Source of the DNA: CAIVAT01 sp049317265
GTDB taxonomy: Bacteria; Bacteroidota; Bacteroidia; Bacteroidales; FEN-979
NCBI GenBank assembly: GCA_049317265.1
Contig: JBMOIP010000002.1
Location: 1-64,000, forward strand
Direction: 5' to 3'
DNA length: 64,000 bases
Shown: positions 44,401-52,290 of the stretch, in pieces
Layout of the letters: every line of letters begins with the position of its first letter
Numbering within the stretch: the first letter of the stretch is position 1
Translations under genes and position numbers: made by a program
Notes under the pieces: model-generated
Seen by the model: the letters and a program-made list of their open reading frames with translations, nothing else
What the model was told of the DNA's origin: nothing
Databases searched by the model: none

Positions 44401-44550
44401 CGGGTAGACGGCTGTAACCTGGATGGTGGGCGGAACTACGTCGGGATACTGCGAAATCGGCAGAACAAACATGCTCAGCGTGCCAACAAGGGCGATCATG
44501 ATGGCGATAACCGATGAGAGGATGGGGCGGGTTATAAAGGATTGAAGCAT
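41425..44550 (-). CDS. RND-family HAE1 efflux permease (AcrB-like)
   Basis: 1041 aa, the usual AcrB length with 12 membrane segments and two large periplasmic loops. TM4 holds the proton-relay pair in LAIGIVVDDAIVVLEA, and TM10 the conserved Lys in GLVAKNAILIVEFAKQ. The pore-domain start QYPDVVPPTIQVTAVYPGAN is typical. It exports hydrophobic or amphiphilic compounds using proton flow, working with the adaptor gene upstream and the channel gene downstream. The spacing to the adaptor (47 bases) and the same strand indicate one operon. No local TetR or two-component regulator is present. Confidence 0.94.
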   Translation of the reverse strand: MLQSFITRPILSSVIAIMIALVGTLSMFVLPISQYPDVVPPTIQVTAVYPGANAEDVQKTVAVPLEEQINGVDNMTYMTSQCANDGSCNITVYFEVGTDPDMATVNVQNRTQRAMNVLPAEVVQGGVIVMKKSPSILFLYSLVSSDTAYDTKFLSNYLNINVVNVLKRINGVGDVSLFGGDDYAMRIWLNPERMAGLSVSVQDVQAAIKDQNVQAAAGMIGKSPAAKGQDMSIMLRVQGRLADEKEFGNIIVKANKDGSVVRMSNIARIELGLKTYDAYGRFNGKPAPAIAVYQSPGSNAVNVRDECDKTMEMLAKEFPKGIRYEKGLDTVEFVTASIEEVLKTLFEAFVLVFIVVFIFLQDWRATLIPAITVPVSLVGALAAFSFLGFSINMLTLFALVLAIGIVVDDAIVVLEAVQEKIDSEGLTPLEATKHTMHEITGAILTITMVLCAVFIPVSFLSGTTGVMYKQFALTLISSILISAVLALTLTPPLCVMLLKKKEDKKGLLGKFFRAFDKGFNKTTNAYVRLVENFTHHLIRPVMFLSIICVLTVVVMKFLPSGFLPSEDQGYFFININTPKAYSLQKTDEVTRQVEALLSKLEGVESYTMVPGFSILDNSVSTTNGMCFVKLKNWKERASKDLHAEMIIKRIQAEMSKLPGGICMAFNAPAISGLGKTGGLELQLEDKTGAGLVKTAEVVGAFYQELSKRKDVAGIFTPFRNDIPQYKLIVDKEKAKTMEVPVNSIYQTLQSLFGSVYVNDFNKFGKSYRVIIQADAQYRANKEDINKVYVRSNTGNMVPLGTLVQIEAAQGPDIVKRFNLYSSADFTIGIPPGSSTGQGIKAVEEVAAKTLPYGYGYEYSGMTREEIISGGQAPYIFTLCFIFVYFLLAAKYESWLLPIPVLLAIPFGVFGALGFQWARGLQNNIYAQIGLIMLIGLVAKNAILIVEFAKQKYDGGQPLIEAAVEGAKLRFRPILMTSFAFILGVVPLMTAAGAGAASRHALGTSVFGGMLVATLCGVIITPSLYVAFQKIENKLKKKKEVN

Positions 44551-44597
44551 ACTTTTCGTATTATGAAATTCTCGCTATTTCGCTGACTAATATTTTA

Positions 44598-45776
44598 CTA
44601 CTTGATTGTTGCCGGTGCAAGTGGAACAGACAGTGTATCCGGGACCATTTGGGGATTGATAACCATGCCATCCTGGAACTTCTGGAATCCTTCAAGCATG
44701 ATCCTGTCGCCAATTTTAAGTCCGCCGTTTACAATGAAGAGGTTTTGCACGCCACGACCAAGCATGATGGGGGTGCGGGTCACCTTGTTCTCTTTGTCGA
44801 CAATAAATGCGAAGTTTTTTCCCTGGACCTGTGTTGTTGCACTTTGAGGAATAACGATACCGCTTTCATTCTCCATTAAAACGAGGTTGACATTGGCGAA
44901 ATTTCCCGGTTTGACCAATCCGTCAGGGTTGTCAAAGACGGCCCGTATGGCAATGGTTCCTGTTTGTGCATTGATCTCCCTGTCGATGAAGTCGATTTTT
45001 CCGACATGATCATAGGCCTGGTTATCTGACAATGTGAGATATACCTTGAACAAATCTTTCCTGTCGCTCAATTCGGTTTTATGGGCCTCCCAATATCGTG
45101 TAATCTTCAGGTAATCATTTTCATTCATCTGGAAATCAACGTAAATCGGATCTACCGCTGAAACTGTAGATAAAAGGGTGCTCTCTCCCTTACCCACCAG
45201 GTTGCCCGGACGAACAGCACATGCGCCGATGTATCCATCAATGGGGGAGGTCATGGAGGTATACGAGAGGTTAAGCTTTGCCTGTTCCAGGTTTGCTTTG
45301 GAACTGGCAACCATGGCACGGTCCTGCTGTTCGGTGGTAACGGCTTTATCGAAATCATTCTGGCTGATGGCTTTGGTGTCCAGCAACGGCTTTAACCGTG
45401 CAACATCAAGTTTTGCCTTTTCCCATGCAGCATTCTTGTTTTCAAGGTCAGCCTCGGAGAAGTTCCTGTTGTTTATATATTCCGCCTGCTCTATGGTAAA
45501 CAGCGCTTGTCCTTTCTTTACCATCGAACCCTCCTTAAAGGACCAGTTTTGGAGATAACCGGCAACACGGGCGCGGATTTCTACCGTGGGGATTCCAATA
45601 GCCTGGCCTACCATCTGAACGTATACAGGTACCCTTGTCCCCTTAATTTCCATTACTTTGAACGGAGGAGGCGCTGCTTCTTTCTTTTCTTCAGTTTTGC
45701 AGGAAGGAACCATGATCCATACAACAAGGACCAGCACTGCGAACAGCATTTTTTGGGGGAGTACCGATTGTCTCAT
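44598..45776 (-). CDS. RND efflux adaptor (membrane fusion) lipoprotein
   Basis: 392 aa from the ATG at 45776. An in-frame extension to 45956 is excluded because it would replace the signal sequence. Lipoprotein signal with VWIMVPSCKTEEKK. Order: barrel-sandwich EIRARVAGYLQNWSFKEGSM, coiled-coil hairpin (LDTKAISQNDFDKAVTTEQQ), lipoyl return YTSMTSPIDGYIGACAVRPG, then a beta-barrel and a membrane-proximal domain. This is the AcrA/MexA layout. It is the first gene of the pump operon. Confidence 0.92.
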   Translation of the reverse strand: MRQSVLPQKMLFAVLVLVVWIMVPSCKTEEKKEAAPPPFKVMEIKGTRVPVYVQMVGQAIGIPTVEIRARVAGYLQNWSFKEGSMVKKGQALFTIEQAEYINNRNFSEADLENKNAAWEKAKLDVARLKPLLDTKAISQNDFDKAVTTEQQDRAMVASSKANLEQAKLNLSYTSMTSPIDGYIGACAVRPGNLVGKGESTLLSTVSAVDPIYVDFQMNENDYLKITRYWEAHKTELSDRKDLFKVYLTLSDNQAYDHVGKIDFIDREINAQTGTIAIRAVFDNPDGLVKPGNFANVNLVLMENESGIVIPQSATTQVQGKNFAFIVDKENKVTRTPIMLGRGVQNLFIVNGGLKIGDRIMLEGFQKFQDGMVINPQMVPDTLSVPLAPATIK

Positions 45777-45861
45777 AATCTTGTTTTTGTGATGGGCGTT
45801 TAAAGTTTTGTGTAAATATAAAAAAACAAATCGAATGAAAATTAAAAAAACGGACTGAAAG

Positions 45862-46527
45862 TCAATGGGATTCGCGCTTTGCAGCAAATTTGCCAACAAG
45901 CAACGCAACAATGATGGCAATGTAAAATTGTCCGGAGATGGCGATAAATGTGGCAAAAGACCGGGCGTATGGTTTTAATGGAACAATATCGCCATAGCCT
46001 AATGTGGCCAGGGTAACATAACAAAAATAGAGGGGTGTGCTCAAGTCGGTTTGATCACCGGGCACAGTGGGAACAGGATGAACGATGTTGAAAGCAGCAG
46101 GATCGTTCTGAATAATGATGGTGAGGAATATCGAATAGATGATCCCCAGCAGCAGGTAACCGATAAGGGACCCGAGAATGATTTCAACATTGACTACGCG
46201 GGCGGTTGCAACTTGCATTAACAGTAAAATGACGATCAGAATGAAAAACAGGATGCTGGTCACTTTCGCGATGATCAGCAGCAGTTCAAAACCTAGCATA
46301 TTGGAGATCCATTCAATCAGGATCGTAGCTGCAACAAGTACGAGCAGGTAATTCGACTTTTTGTCAAGGGACAAAACACCTGAAATATAAATGACAGTAT
46401 AGACAATTCTGAACATTACATTGTGCCATTCAAAGGGAAGGATTGGCAGGATGAAGGCAGCAAAAATCAATGCAACAAAGAGAATGATGTTCCATATCTT
46501 GATCGATGAATTGAATATTCGTTTCAC
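45862..46527 (-). CDS. Potassium-channel-like membrane protein
   Basis: 221 aa, GTG start at 46527. Six hydrophobic segments: four in the first 130 residues, then LIGYLLLGIIYSIFLTIII and FATFIAISGQFYIAIIVALL flanking the pore loop. The pore loop reads YFCYVTLATLGYGDIVPLKP, with the K+ selectivity filter TLGYGD. No voltage-sensor arginine ladder and no RCK/TrkA domain are seen, so it is a simple inner-membrane ion channel. A promoter box at 46546-46553 precedes it, divergent from the next gene. It sits 86 bases upstream of the efflux operon on the same strand. Confidence 0.85.
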   Translation of the reverse strand: MKRIFNSSIKIWNIILFVALIFAAFILPILPFEWHNVMFRIVYTVIYISGVLSLDKKSNYLLVLVAATILIEWISNMLGFELLLIIAKVTSILFFILIVILLLMQVATARVVNVEIILGSLIGYLLLGIIYSIFLTIIIQNDPAAFNIVHPVPTVPGDQTDLSTPLYFCYVTLATLGYGDIVPLKPYARSFATFIAISGQFYIAIIVALLVGKFAAKRESH

Positions 46528-46545
46528 AGGCAGTTATTGGAAGAT

Positions 46546-46553
46546 CAAAAATA
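46546..46553 (-). promoter_or_regulatory. Bacteroidota -7 box (TATTTTTG) for the channel gene
   Basis: An exact TAnnTTTG on the minus strand, 18 bases before the GTG at 46527. It is one half of a compact divergent promoter. Confidence 0.55.
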
Positions 46554-46564
46554 TCGAAAATAAT

Positions 46565-46572
46565 TATCTTTG
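46565..46572 (+). promoter_or_regulatory. Bacteroidota -7 box (TATCTTTG) overlapping the start of the next gene
   Basis: An exact TAnnTTTG. Its last bases include the TTG at 46570, the furthest upstream in-frame start, so translation more likely begins further downstream or the mRNA is nearly leaderless. Confidence 0.5.
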
Positions 46573-49278
46573 ACGAAAAATAACTTGTTAAAGACAGTCG
46601 TCCTCATCTTCCTCGTATCAATTTCCGGTTTATTGTTCTCCGGAGAGATCATTCAGGTTACAACTCACAATGGGCAATATCGGATACCCTACCGCACTGC
46701 CGGGGGAAAATTGCATGAAAGCGGGAATGTCATACTGAGGGAAATCGCTAAAGAAGTTTTGCGGGAACCATGGCTGGTGCGCATTGATGTTGCATATACA
46801 CTTGGATTATCCATTGAAAAGGATGGTGACAAAAATCCGCTTTCAATCAGAATTAAACATCTTTCCGTCGGCGGGGATACGCTTTACCGTCGGTTTCCGG
46901 TCTCGGCCACCCTTTTACCTTCCGGGATCAGGATGAAACTGAGGTGGGCCAACCGTGCCGACACTTCCGGTTATTCAGAACAAACAGTAACAGGAAAAGC
47001 ATTGCAGGGGGGAGACAGCCTGGTGTGTGTGCTTTCGGCCGGGTCATTTGATCCACAGGTAGATACGTTGCTTATTAGGGAGGTGGAATTCTATTATGAC
47101 ACCCTTGCGTTGCAGAAGATGCTGGCACGGGTCGAACTGATCCACGATTATTTTGCTTCTGTGCTCATACTTGATTCCCTGTTGCAATTTGCCGGGGATA
47201 TTCAACTTGACCGGCCGGACAGGTTCCCGGTCAACTACCTCAAAGTGGAAGAAATAAGCCGCGTGATCAGCAGGATTGAAGAACGTGACTTTCCCGGTCA
47301 GTTGCTGCGAGACGGTTATGATCCACTGGAATTAATGGGGAGATACAGGCAGATGTATAAAGATTCCAGGAGCCTGGTTTACAATTATATGGATGAGCTT
47401 CGCAAGACAGCGGCAATTCCGTGGAGCGGCAATGTGGACCTGCTGGCCGACTACTTTTCAACCCGTATTTATTCGTATGTCCGCCGGTCCTTCCTCATGG
47501 ACCAGCAACAGGGTCATATTTATACCGATTGTCTCGATCACCTCTTTGATAATGGCGCTTTTCCCCCGGAGGAGAACATCCAGGTACTGTTACTGGCTAA
47601 AATGTTCCCGGATGCAGGAATTGATACTGTGGCCGGTTATATTTCAAAACACTTTTACGCTGCCTATCCCCGGATTGCCGTAAGGTTGATGAATGAAAAC
47701 CTTTATGCAGAGGCCTTTTCAATGCTTGAAAACGGACATCGGTTCGTTGCAGCAAATCCCTCCCTGAAAGGATTTTTGCCGGACAGGCAACTGGAGTCGC
47801 AGGCGGCAGAGGGGATCTTCAACTCGTTTATCGGAATTGCCTCCACCTGCATGGTGAACCATAAATTCAATATGGCGGAGACATATCTGCGCAAGGCAGA
47901 TCAATATGCCGCCGCACATTCGGATTACATTCGTTCAGATTCAGCTTACCGTGCTGTTTTCAGTGAACTTTTCTTCATGCGAAACGCCGATTGTGACCAG
48001 CTGCTCTCCGGGAAAAAGTATGCAGAAGCGCTCGATTGTTATCAGCAGATTGAGCAGACCTATTCGCCGCGCGACCTTGCTGCAGTAAAAACAGAACTTG
48101 ACAATAAAAAGTCGGCGGCCAGGATGGGACTTGGCAATTTGTCGGCCATGCTGAGTCAGGAAGCGCTTTCGAGACAGGAACCGGATACTGCACTTTTCTA
48201 CTACAAACAGGCCACCTCGCTCAGGCAGAACTCAATCTCCAGGGAGCAGGTTGACTCAAAACTCGACTCCATGGCGCCAGTCATGGCGCACATCAGGTAT
48301 CAGCAGCTCTTCCGCGAGGGGGCAACGGCCCTTGATAAGAGGCAATTTACCTTGTCAGTTTCCCTGTTGAAAGAAGCAAAAACACTGGCGGAAGACCAAA
48401 AGCTGGATAGGAGCAAAGAGTTTGATTCGCTTTATCGGCAGGCGATGAAAAACCTGTTGATCATTCAACTGAGTGCTGCCCAGAAGAAAATCTGGTCGAA
48501 TCAGTTTGATTCAGCGCGGTTGGCACTGCAAAAAACCGAGGCTGCCGGTTTTGATTTCGGGCTGCTAAATGATCCGGGTTTTATTGCTGCCATGGAACAC
48601 TATAAAATAAAAATAACTGAGCAACGCTGCAGAAATCTCAATGACACCATTGATTTGCGGTTGATCAGGGCTGACAGGAACATTGCGTTGAAAAACTATG
48701 TGAATGCCATACGAAGCCTGCAGCAGGCGCTCGATTTTTCCAGAACGATGAAGGAGTGCGGAATTGCTGAGACACCCATCATGGACACCCTGGCAAAGTA
48801 CCGCGAGGTTGCCGGGTACCAGGAACGGCTTTCATTGGCAAAATCCAGGGTGGTGACAGGAAATTATGCAGAGGCAGTGAGCGACCTGGTTGAAAATCAA
48901 CAAGCATATCAACAATTCAGATTGAACAGGTTTGGACTGAAAGAAGAGAGCGCTTACGAATTCATTACCAGCCGCAACAATCCATATTTGTCGGAACAGG
49001 CAGCGATGTACTATGCCGGAAAGGAAAATTTTCATGAATCGTTCCGGTTTCTGGCGCTTGCCCATGCGCAGGGGCTACTGACCGAATCGACATTACTTTT
49101 GCAGCAACTGCTCGGAGATAAATTCGCACAGGAGGATTTTTTGCAGCATCCGGGAGGTAATGCAATTGATAACATCGTAAAATACATCCAGGAGGATGCA
49201 TGGTTTGATGCATTCCGGAAAACTTATTTGGATTCCCGGAACCGGCTTGTCAAAGCGGCCGGTTCAGGGGGGAAATGA
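46570..49278 (+). CDS. Large secreted helical-repeat protein of unknown function
   Basis: 902 aa at most. A signal peptide (LLKTVVLIFLVSISGLLFSG) is followed by a beta-rich domain of about 160 residues with LVRIDVAYTLGLSIEKDGD, then a long helical part of about 700 residues with TPR-like pairs such as ALDCYQQIEQTYSPRDL and NYVNAIRSLQQALDFSRTM. No catalytic motif seen. Start is unsettled: the TTG at 46570 lies inside a -7 box, while a TTG at 46585 (Leu-Leu-Lys) would also keep the signal peptide; no ATG is available nearby. Probably periplasmic or outer-membrane-associated. It is divergent from the channel gene and convergent with the alpha-amylase gene. Confidence 0.72.
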   Translation: MTKNNLLKTVVLIFLVSISGLLFSGEIIQVTTHNGQYRIPYRTAGGKLHESGNVILREIAKEVLREPWLVRIDVAYTLGLSIEKDGDKNPLSIRIKHLSVGGDTLYRRFPVSATLLPSGIRMKLRWANRADTSGYSEQTVTGKALQGGDSLVCVLSAGSFDPQVDTLLIREVEFYYDTLALQKMLARVELIHDYFASVLILDSLLQFAGDIQLDRPDRFPVNYLKVEEISRVISRIEERDFPGQLLRDGYDPLELMGRYRQMYKDSRSLVYNYMDELRKTAAIPWSGNVDLLADYFSTRIYSYVRRSFLMDQQQGHIYTDCLDHLFDNGAFPPEENIQVLLLAKMFPDAGIDTVAGYISKHFYAAYPRIAVRLMNENLYAEAFSMLENGHRFVAANPSLKGFLPDRQLESQAAEGIFNSFIGIASTCMVNHKFNMAETYLRKADQYAAAHSDYIRSDSAYRAVFSELFFMRNADCDQLLSGKKYAEALDCYQQIEQTYSPRDLAAVKTELDNKKSAARMGLGNLSAMLSQEALSRQEPDTALFYYKQATSLRQNSISREQVDSKLDSMAPVMAHIRYQQLFREGATALDKRQFTLSVSLLKEAKTLAEDQKLDRSKEFDSLYRQAMKNLLIIQLSAAQKKIWSNQFDSARLALQKTEAAGFDFGLLNDPGFIAAMEHYKIKITEQRCRNLNDTIDLRLIRADRNIALKNYVNAIRSLQQALDFSRTMKECGIAETPIMDTLAKYREVAGYQERLSLAKSRVVTGNYAEAVSDLVENQQAYQQFRLNRFGLKEESAYEFITSRNNPYLSEQAAMYYAGKENFHESFRFLALAHAQGLLTESTLLLQQLLGDKFAQEDFLQHPGGNAIDNIVKYIQEDAWFDAFRKTYLDSRNRLVKAAGSGGK

Positions 49279-49360
49279 TCTAAGAAAGGAGCAGAGACTT
49301 GCCATGGCTGTCACAGTGGTAATAAAAACCATGGTACTTCCCGGCAGCTGATTGTCGCGG

Positions 49361-52201
49361 CTATTCAACCATCAACTTGCCATTTGTATGGATGTTTTGA
49401 GCATCAAGTTTGTAAAAATAGATTCCCTGAATGACTTCCCCATTTTCCGATTCACCGAGGTCAATGGAAAAGGTGTTGATACCCTGGATGCAATGGCCTA
49501 TGTTAACCTGTTTAATCATCTCACCATAAACATTATACACTGTTACAACCAAGGATGATGAAGTTGGCAGGTTAGCAGTAAAATGGAACACTCCGTTCGA
49601 TGGGTTCGGGTAGACAATCACGCTTCCGGGGTTTCTGGCATTCATCAGCGTGTGATCATCAATCCCGGTGAAATATGGCTTTTGAAGTTTGACGGTGGTA
49701 TAGAGCCTGTATTCCCCGGCTTTGAAGGTGAGGGCAGCTTCTGTATCTGTTATATTCAGTGAATCTCCCGTGAAAAATTCATACCACTTTCCTGTTTTGG
49801 TGAAGGAAGGCACCACGGATAATCCGTTTACATCGAAGTTGCCAAGCACCGTAACGTCCATGGATTCATGACGCAACCAAACCCGTTTCACAGCGCCAGC
49901 CACGTCGAGGGTATAATTGGGTGTTGAGAATGCCGGGTTGGTTCTCTTCAGGTTGATAAGCGCTGCAAAAATATTTTTCGTATACCTGCGGCGCCAGTCT
50001 TTGAGGTAGTCCCACCGGATAGGCTTGGGGGCAAGCCTTCCGCCGCCATAATCGATGGAATAGTCATAGCCCATCTCGCCGAATTCCCACACCATCTTGG
50101 GGCCGGGAATGGTGAAAAAGAAGGTTGCCGCCAGTTCCATTCGCTTCAACGAGGTTCCGGTGTCCTTCACATTGTATACTCCGGCTGAATTCCCGTAAGA
50201 GATGTTTTTAAAGGGAAGCCGCTCTTCATCATGGCTCTCCATATACCCGACCACATGGGGTTGCGACCAGCCTCTCTCCTTGTATGAGATCCATGACAGA
50301 TCAGAATTCACGCCAGTATTCCATCCCATGGTGCCTTCATTGTATTTGCCGTTCATATTGCCCCAGAGCAACATATTATTGGATGAAAGCACCGTCTCTT
50401 CGGAATTGTCGGCAAAGTGCTCCATGATGGCGTATGCATTCGGGTTGATGGAGTGCATGAACATCGTGTAGGTGGTCAGGGTGTTGATCCTGCTGTTGTC
50501 TTTTTGGCCCCAGAGACCAACATTATCGGGATAAGAATTGGTTTGGGTGAACCCTTTCGAAAGGTCAAACCTGTACCCGTCAATATGGTATTCGGTGAGC
50601 CAGTAATGGAGCAGTTTTTTCATGTAGTATTTGGTGTAAATACTCTCATGGTTGAAATCGTATCCAACGTTGTAAGGGTGCTTCGGAATGGGATTGAACC
50701 ATGGGCTGTTTGCTGCAGGGCGTTGTGCTGAACCATCCCAGAAGAGCTTGACCATGGGTGAATTGCCGAAATGGTGGTTGCATACGATATCGAGAATAAC
50801 AGCGATTCCTTTGCCATGTGCAGCTTCAACGAACTGCTTGAACCCGTTTTTTGTTCCGTAGTATTTGTCGAGTGCCAGGGAGTAATCGGGGTTGTAACCC
50901 CAGCTGATGTTCCCTTCAAACTCCATCACTGGCATCAGTTCAATGGCATTGATACCAAGACTTTTCAGGTAATCGAGGGTGTCGGTCAGCGATGGGAAAT
51001 CGTGGGCGGCAGTAAAGTCTCTTAAAAGCAATTCATAAACTACGAGGTCGGTAACCGCCGGTGGGGTAAAGGGAGTCATGTTCCAGGGATAGGCATCCTG
51101 GTTGGTCTGCAGGTAGGTGGCTATGCCGGTTGTCTTCCCGGTTGGGTAGGGTTTTAGTCCGGGATAAGTTGAGGGCAATATATACTGATCGTCGGGATCG
51201 CTTACTTTATCGGCATAGGGATCGCCAATGCGGATATTCCCGTCAACAAGGTACTGGAAAATATACTCTTTCTTCGGTACCAGGTTGTTCAGCTGAACCC
51301 AGAAATGAGTGTTGTCGGGGGTTACATTCATATAATAGGCCTCGGCGATCTGCCAGTTATTGAAATCGCCGATCACAAATACATTGTCTTTCCCGGGGGC
51401 CAGCAGGCTGAGAATGGCTGTGGTTGAATCGATGTAGGTAATGCCATCTTCGATTCCCGAGGGAAGTGAGGCAACTGGTGCAGGCGGGATGACCGTATAC
51501 GAAAAAGAATCGGCCACACTGCCGGTACTGTTTGTCGCACGGATGGTGACCCATCGTTTAACCCAGTTTTGCCCCCCGTTATTTGCAAGGAGGGTGTCGG
51601 TAATATACTTTCCGGTTACATGTTTATGCGTAATCCCATTGACCAGAATAGTCATGTCCAGCGCCAGCGGGCTGATGGCATAAACAGGTATCGGATCGTT
51701 CAGTTTTACAAAAAGCGATTTGTTCTCGGGGGTTACAATGTTCACATTGAAGGTGTTGGAGTACATGTCGACGAAAATGTCGGAACCGTCGGCATTCTTG
51801 CCAGTTTTACTGCCGTCTGCATTTCTGAAGACAAAGGCCATCTTCTCGATCTGTTCAGTGGCAGGAACACCATAAAAACTGCGGACGGTCGGTTTCACCT
51901 TCAGCTGGTATTTATTGTTGCCCAGCGGAGTCATCAATACTTTGGGCAGATTCACGTTCCAGGGCGCAATTACATATTTCCAATCCGACGGCGAGGTGCT
52001 GAGGTTGGTAATGACCCCCGCATGGGCATAGATCGGTGGAGAAACATTTTTCAGCTCGCCATTCCCGAGGGCGGCATCATAGACAACGGTACAGGAATCG
52101 TTGTCGGTCGGGAAGATCGGGGAGGTCACAATGATCTGGGCGTTGGCTGTATTCAATAACAGAAAAAGGGCAATCGCCAGGGATGTATGGAGTCGTTTCA
52201 T
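49361..52201 (-). CDS. T9SS-exported GH13 alpha-amylase of the starch locus
   Basis: 946 aa from the ATG at 52201. Signal peptide (LAIALFLLLNTANAQ). N-terminal beta domains, then a CBM48-like unit (NVFVIGDFNNWQIAEAYYMN). The GH13 barrel has VVYELLLRDFT, DIVCNHHFG, HIDGYRFDLSKGF (nucleophile Asp), NAYAIMEHFAD (acid/base Glu) and YMESHDEERL (transition-state Asp). A C-terminal T9SS tail begins VIVYPNPSNGVFHF and ends NGKLMVE. It is the surface endo-acting amylase of this locus, with a T9SS route where SusG-type enzymes are lipoproteins. An exact -7 box lies 22 bases upstream, so it has its own promoter. It is last in the locus. Confidence 0.9.
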   Translation of the reverse strand: MKRLHTSLAIALFLLLNTANAQIIVTSPIFPTDNDSCTVVYDAALGNGELKNVSPPIYAHAGVITNLSTSPSDWKYVIAPWNVNLPKVLMTPLGNNKYQLKVKPTVRSFYGVPATEQIEKMAFVFRNADGSKTGKNADGSDIFVDMYSNTFNVNIVTPENKSLFVKLNDPIPVYAISPLALDMTILVNGITHKHVTGKYITDTLLANNGGQNWVKRWVTIRATNSTGSVADSFSYTVIPPAPVASLPSGIEDGITYIDSTTAILSLLAPGKDNVFVIGDFNNWQIAEAYYMNVTPDNTHFWVQLNNLVPKKEYIFQYLVDGNIRIGDPYADKVSDPDDQYILPSTYPGLKPYPTGKTTGIATYLQTNQDAYPWNMTPFTPPAVTDLVVYELLLRDFTAAHDFPSLTDTLDYLKSLGINAIELMPVMEFEGNISWGYNPDYSLALDKYYGTKNGFKQFVEAAHGKGIAVILDIVCNHHFGNSPMVKLFWDGSAQRPAANSPWFNPIPKHPYNVGYDFNHESIYTKYYMKKLLHYWLTEYHIDGYRFDLSKGFTQTNSYPDNVGLWGQKDNSRINTLTTYTMFMHSINPNAYAIMEHFADNSEETVLSSNNMLLWGNMNGKYNEGTMGWNTGVNSDLSWISYKERGWSQPHVVGYMESHDEERLPFKNISYGNSAGVYNVKDTGTSLKRMELAATFFFTIPGPKMVWEFGEMGYDYSIDYGGGRLAPKPIRWDYLKDWRRRYTKNIFAALINLKRTNPAFSTPNYTLDVAGAVKRVWLRHESMDVTVLGNFDVNGLSVVPSFTKTGKWYEFFTGDSLNITDTEAALTFKAGEYRLYTTVKLQKPYFTGIDDHTLMNARNPGSVIVYPNPSNGVFHFTANLPTSSSLVVTVYNVYGEMIKQVNIGHCIQGINTFSIDLGESENGEVIQGIYFYKLDAQNIHTNGKLMVE

Positions 52202-52222
52202 CAAGGTAGGATTTGGTATTTA

Positions 52223-52230
52223 CAAATATA
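52223..52230 (-). promoter_or_regulatory. Bacteroidota -7 box (TATATTTG) for the T9SS amylase gene
   Basis: An exact TAnnTTTG on the minus strand, 21 bases before the ATG at 52201. Confidence 0.55.
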
Positions 52231-52290
52231 CGGAATTTACTGCGTGTTTGGAATCCTTGGAAAATCAAGCACTCCGGTTGAATTGAACTG

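Noticed and set aside
45777..45956. N-terminal extension of the efflux adaptor
   Set aside because: It would place 60 residues before a clear lipoprotein signal peptide.
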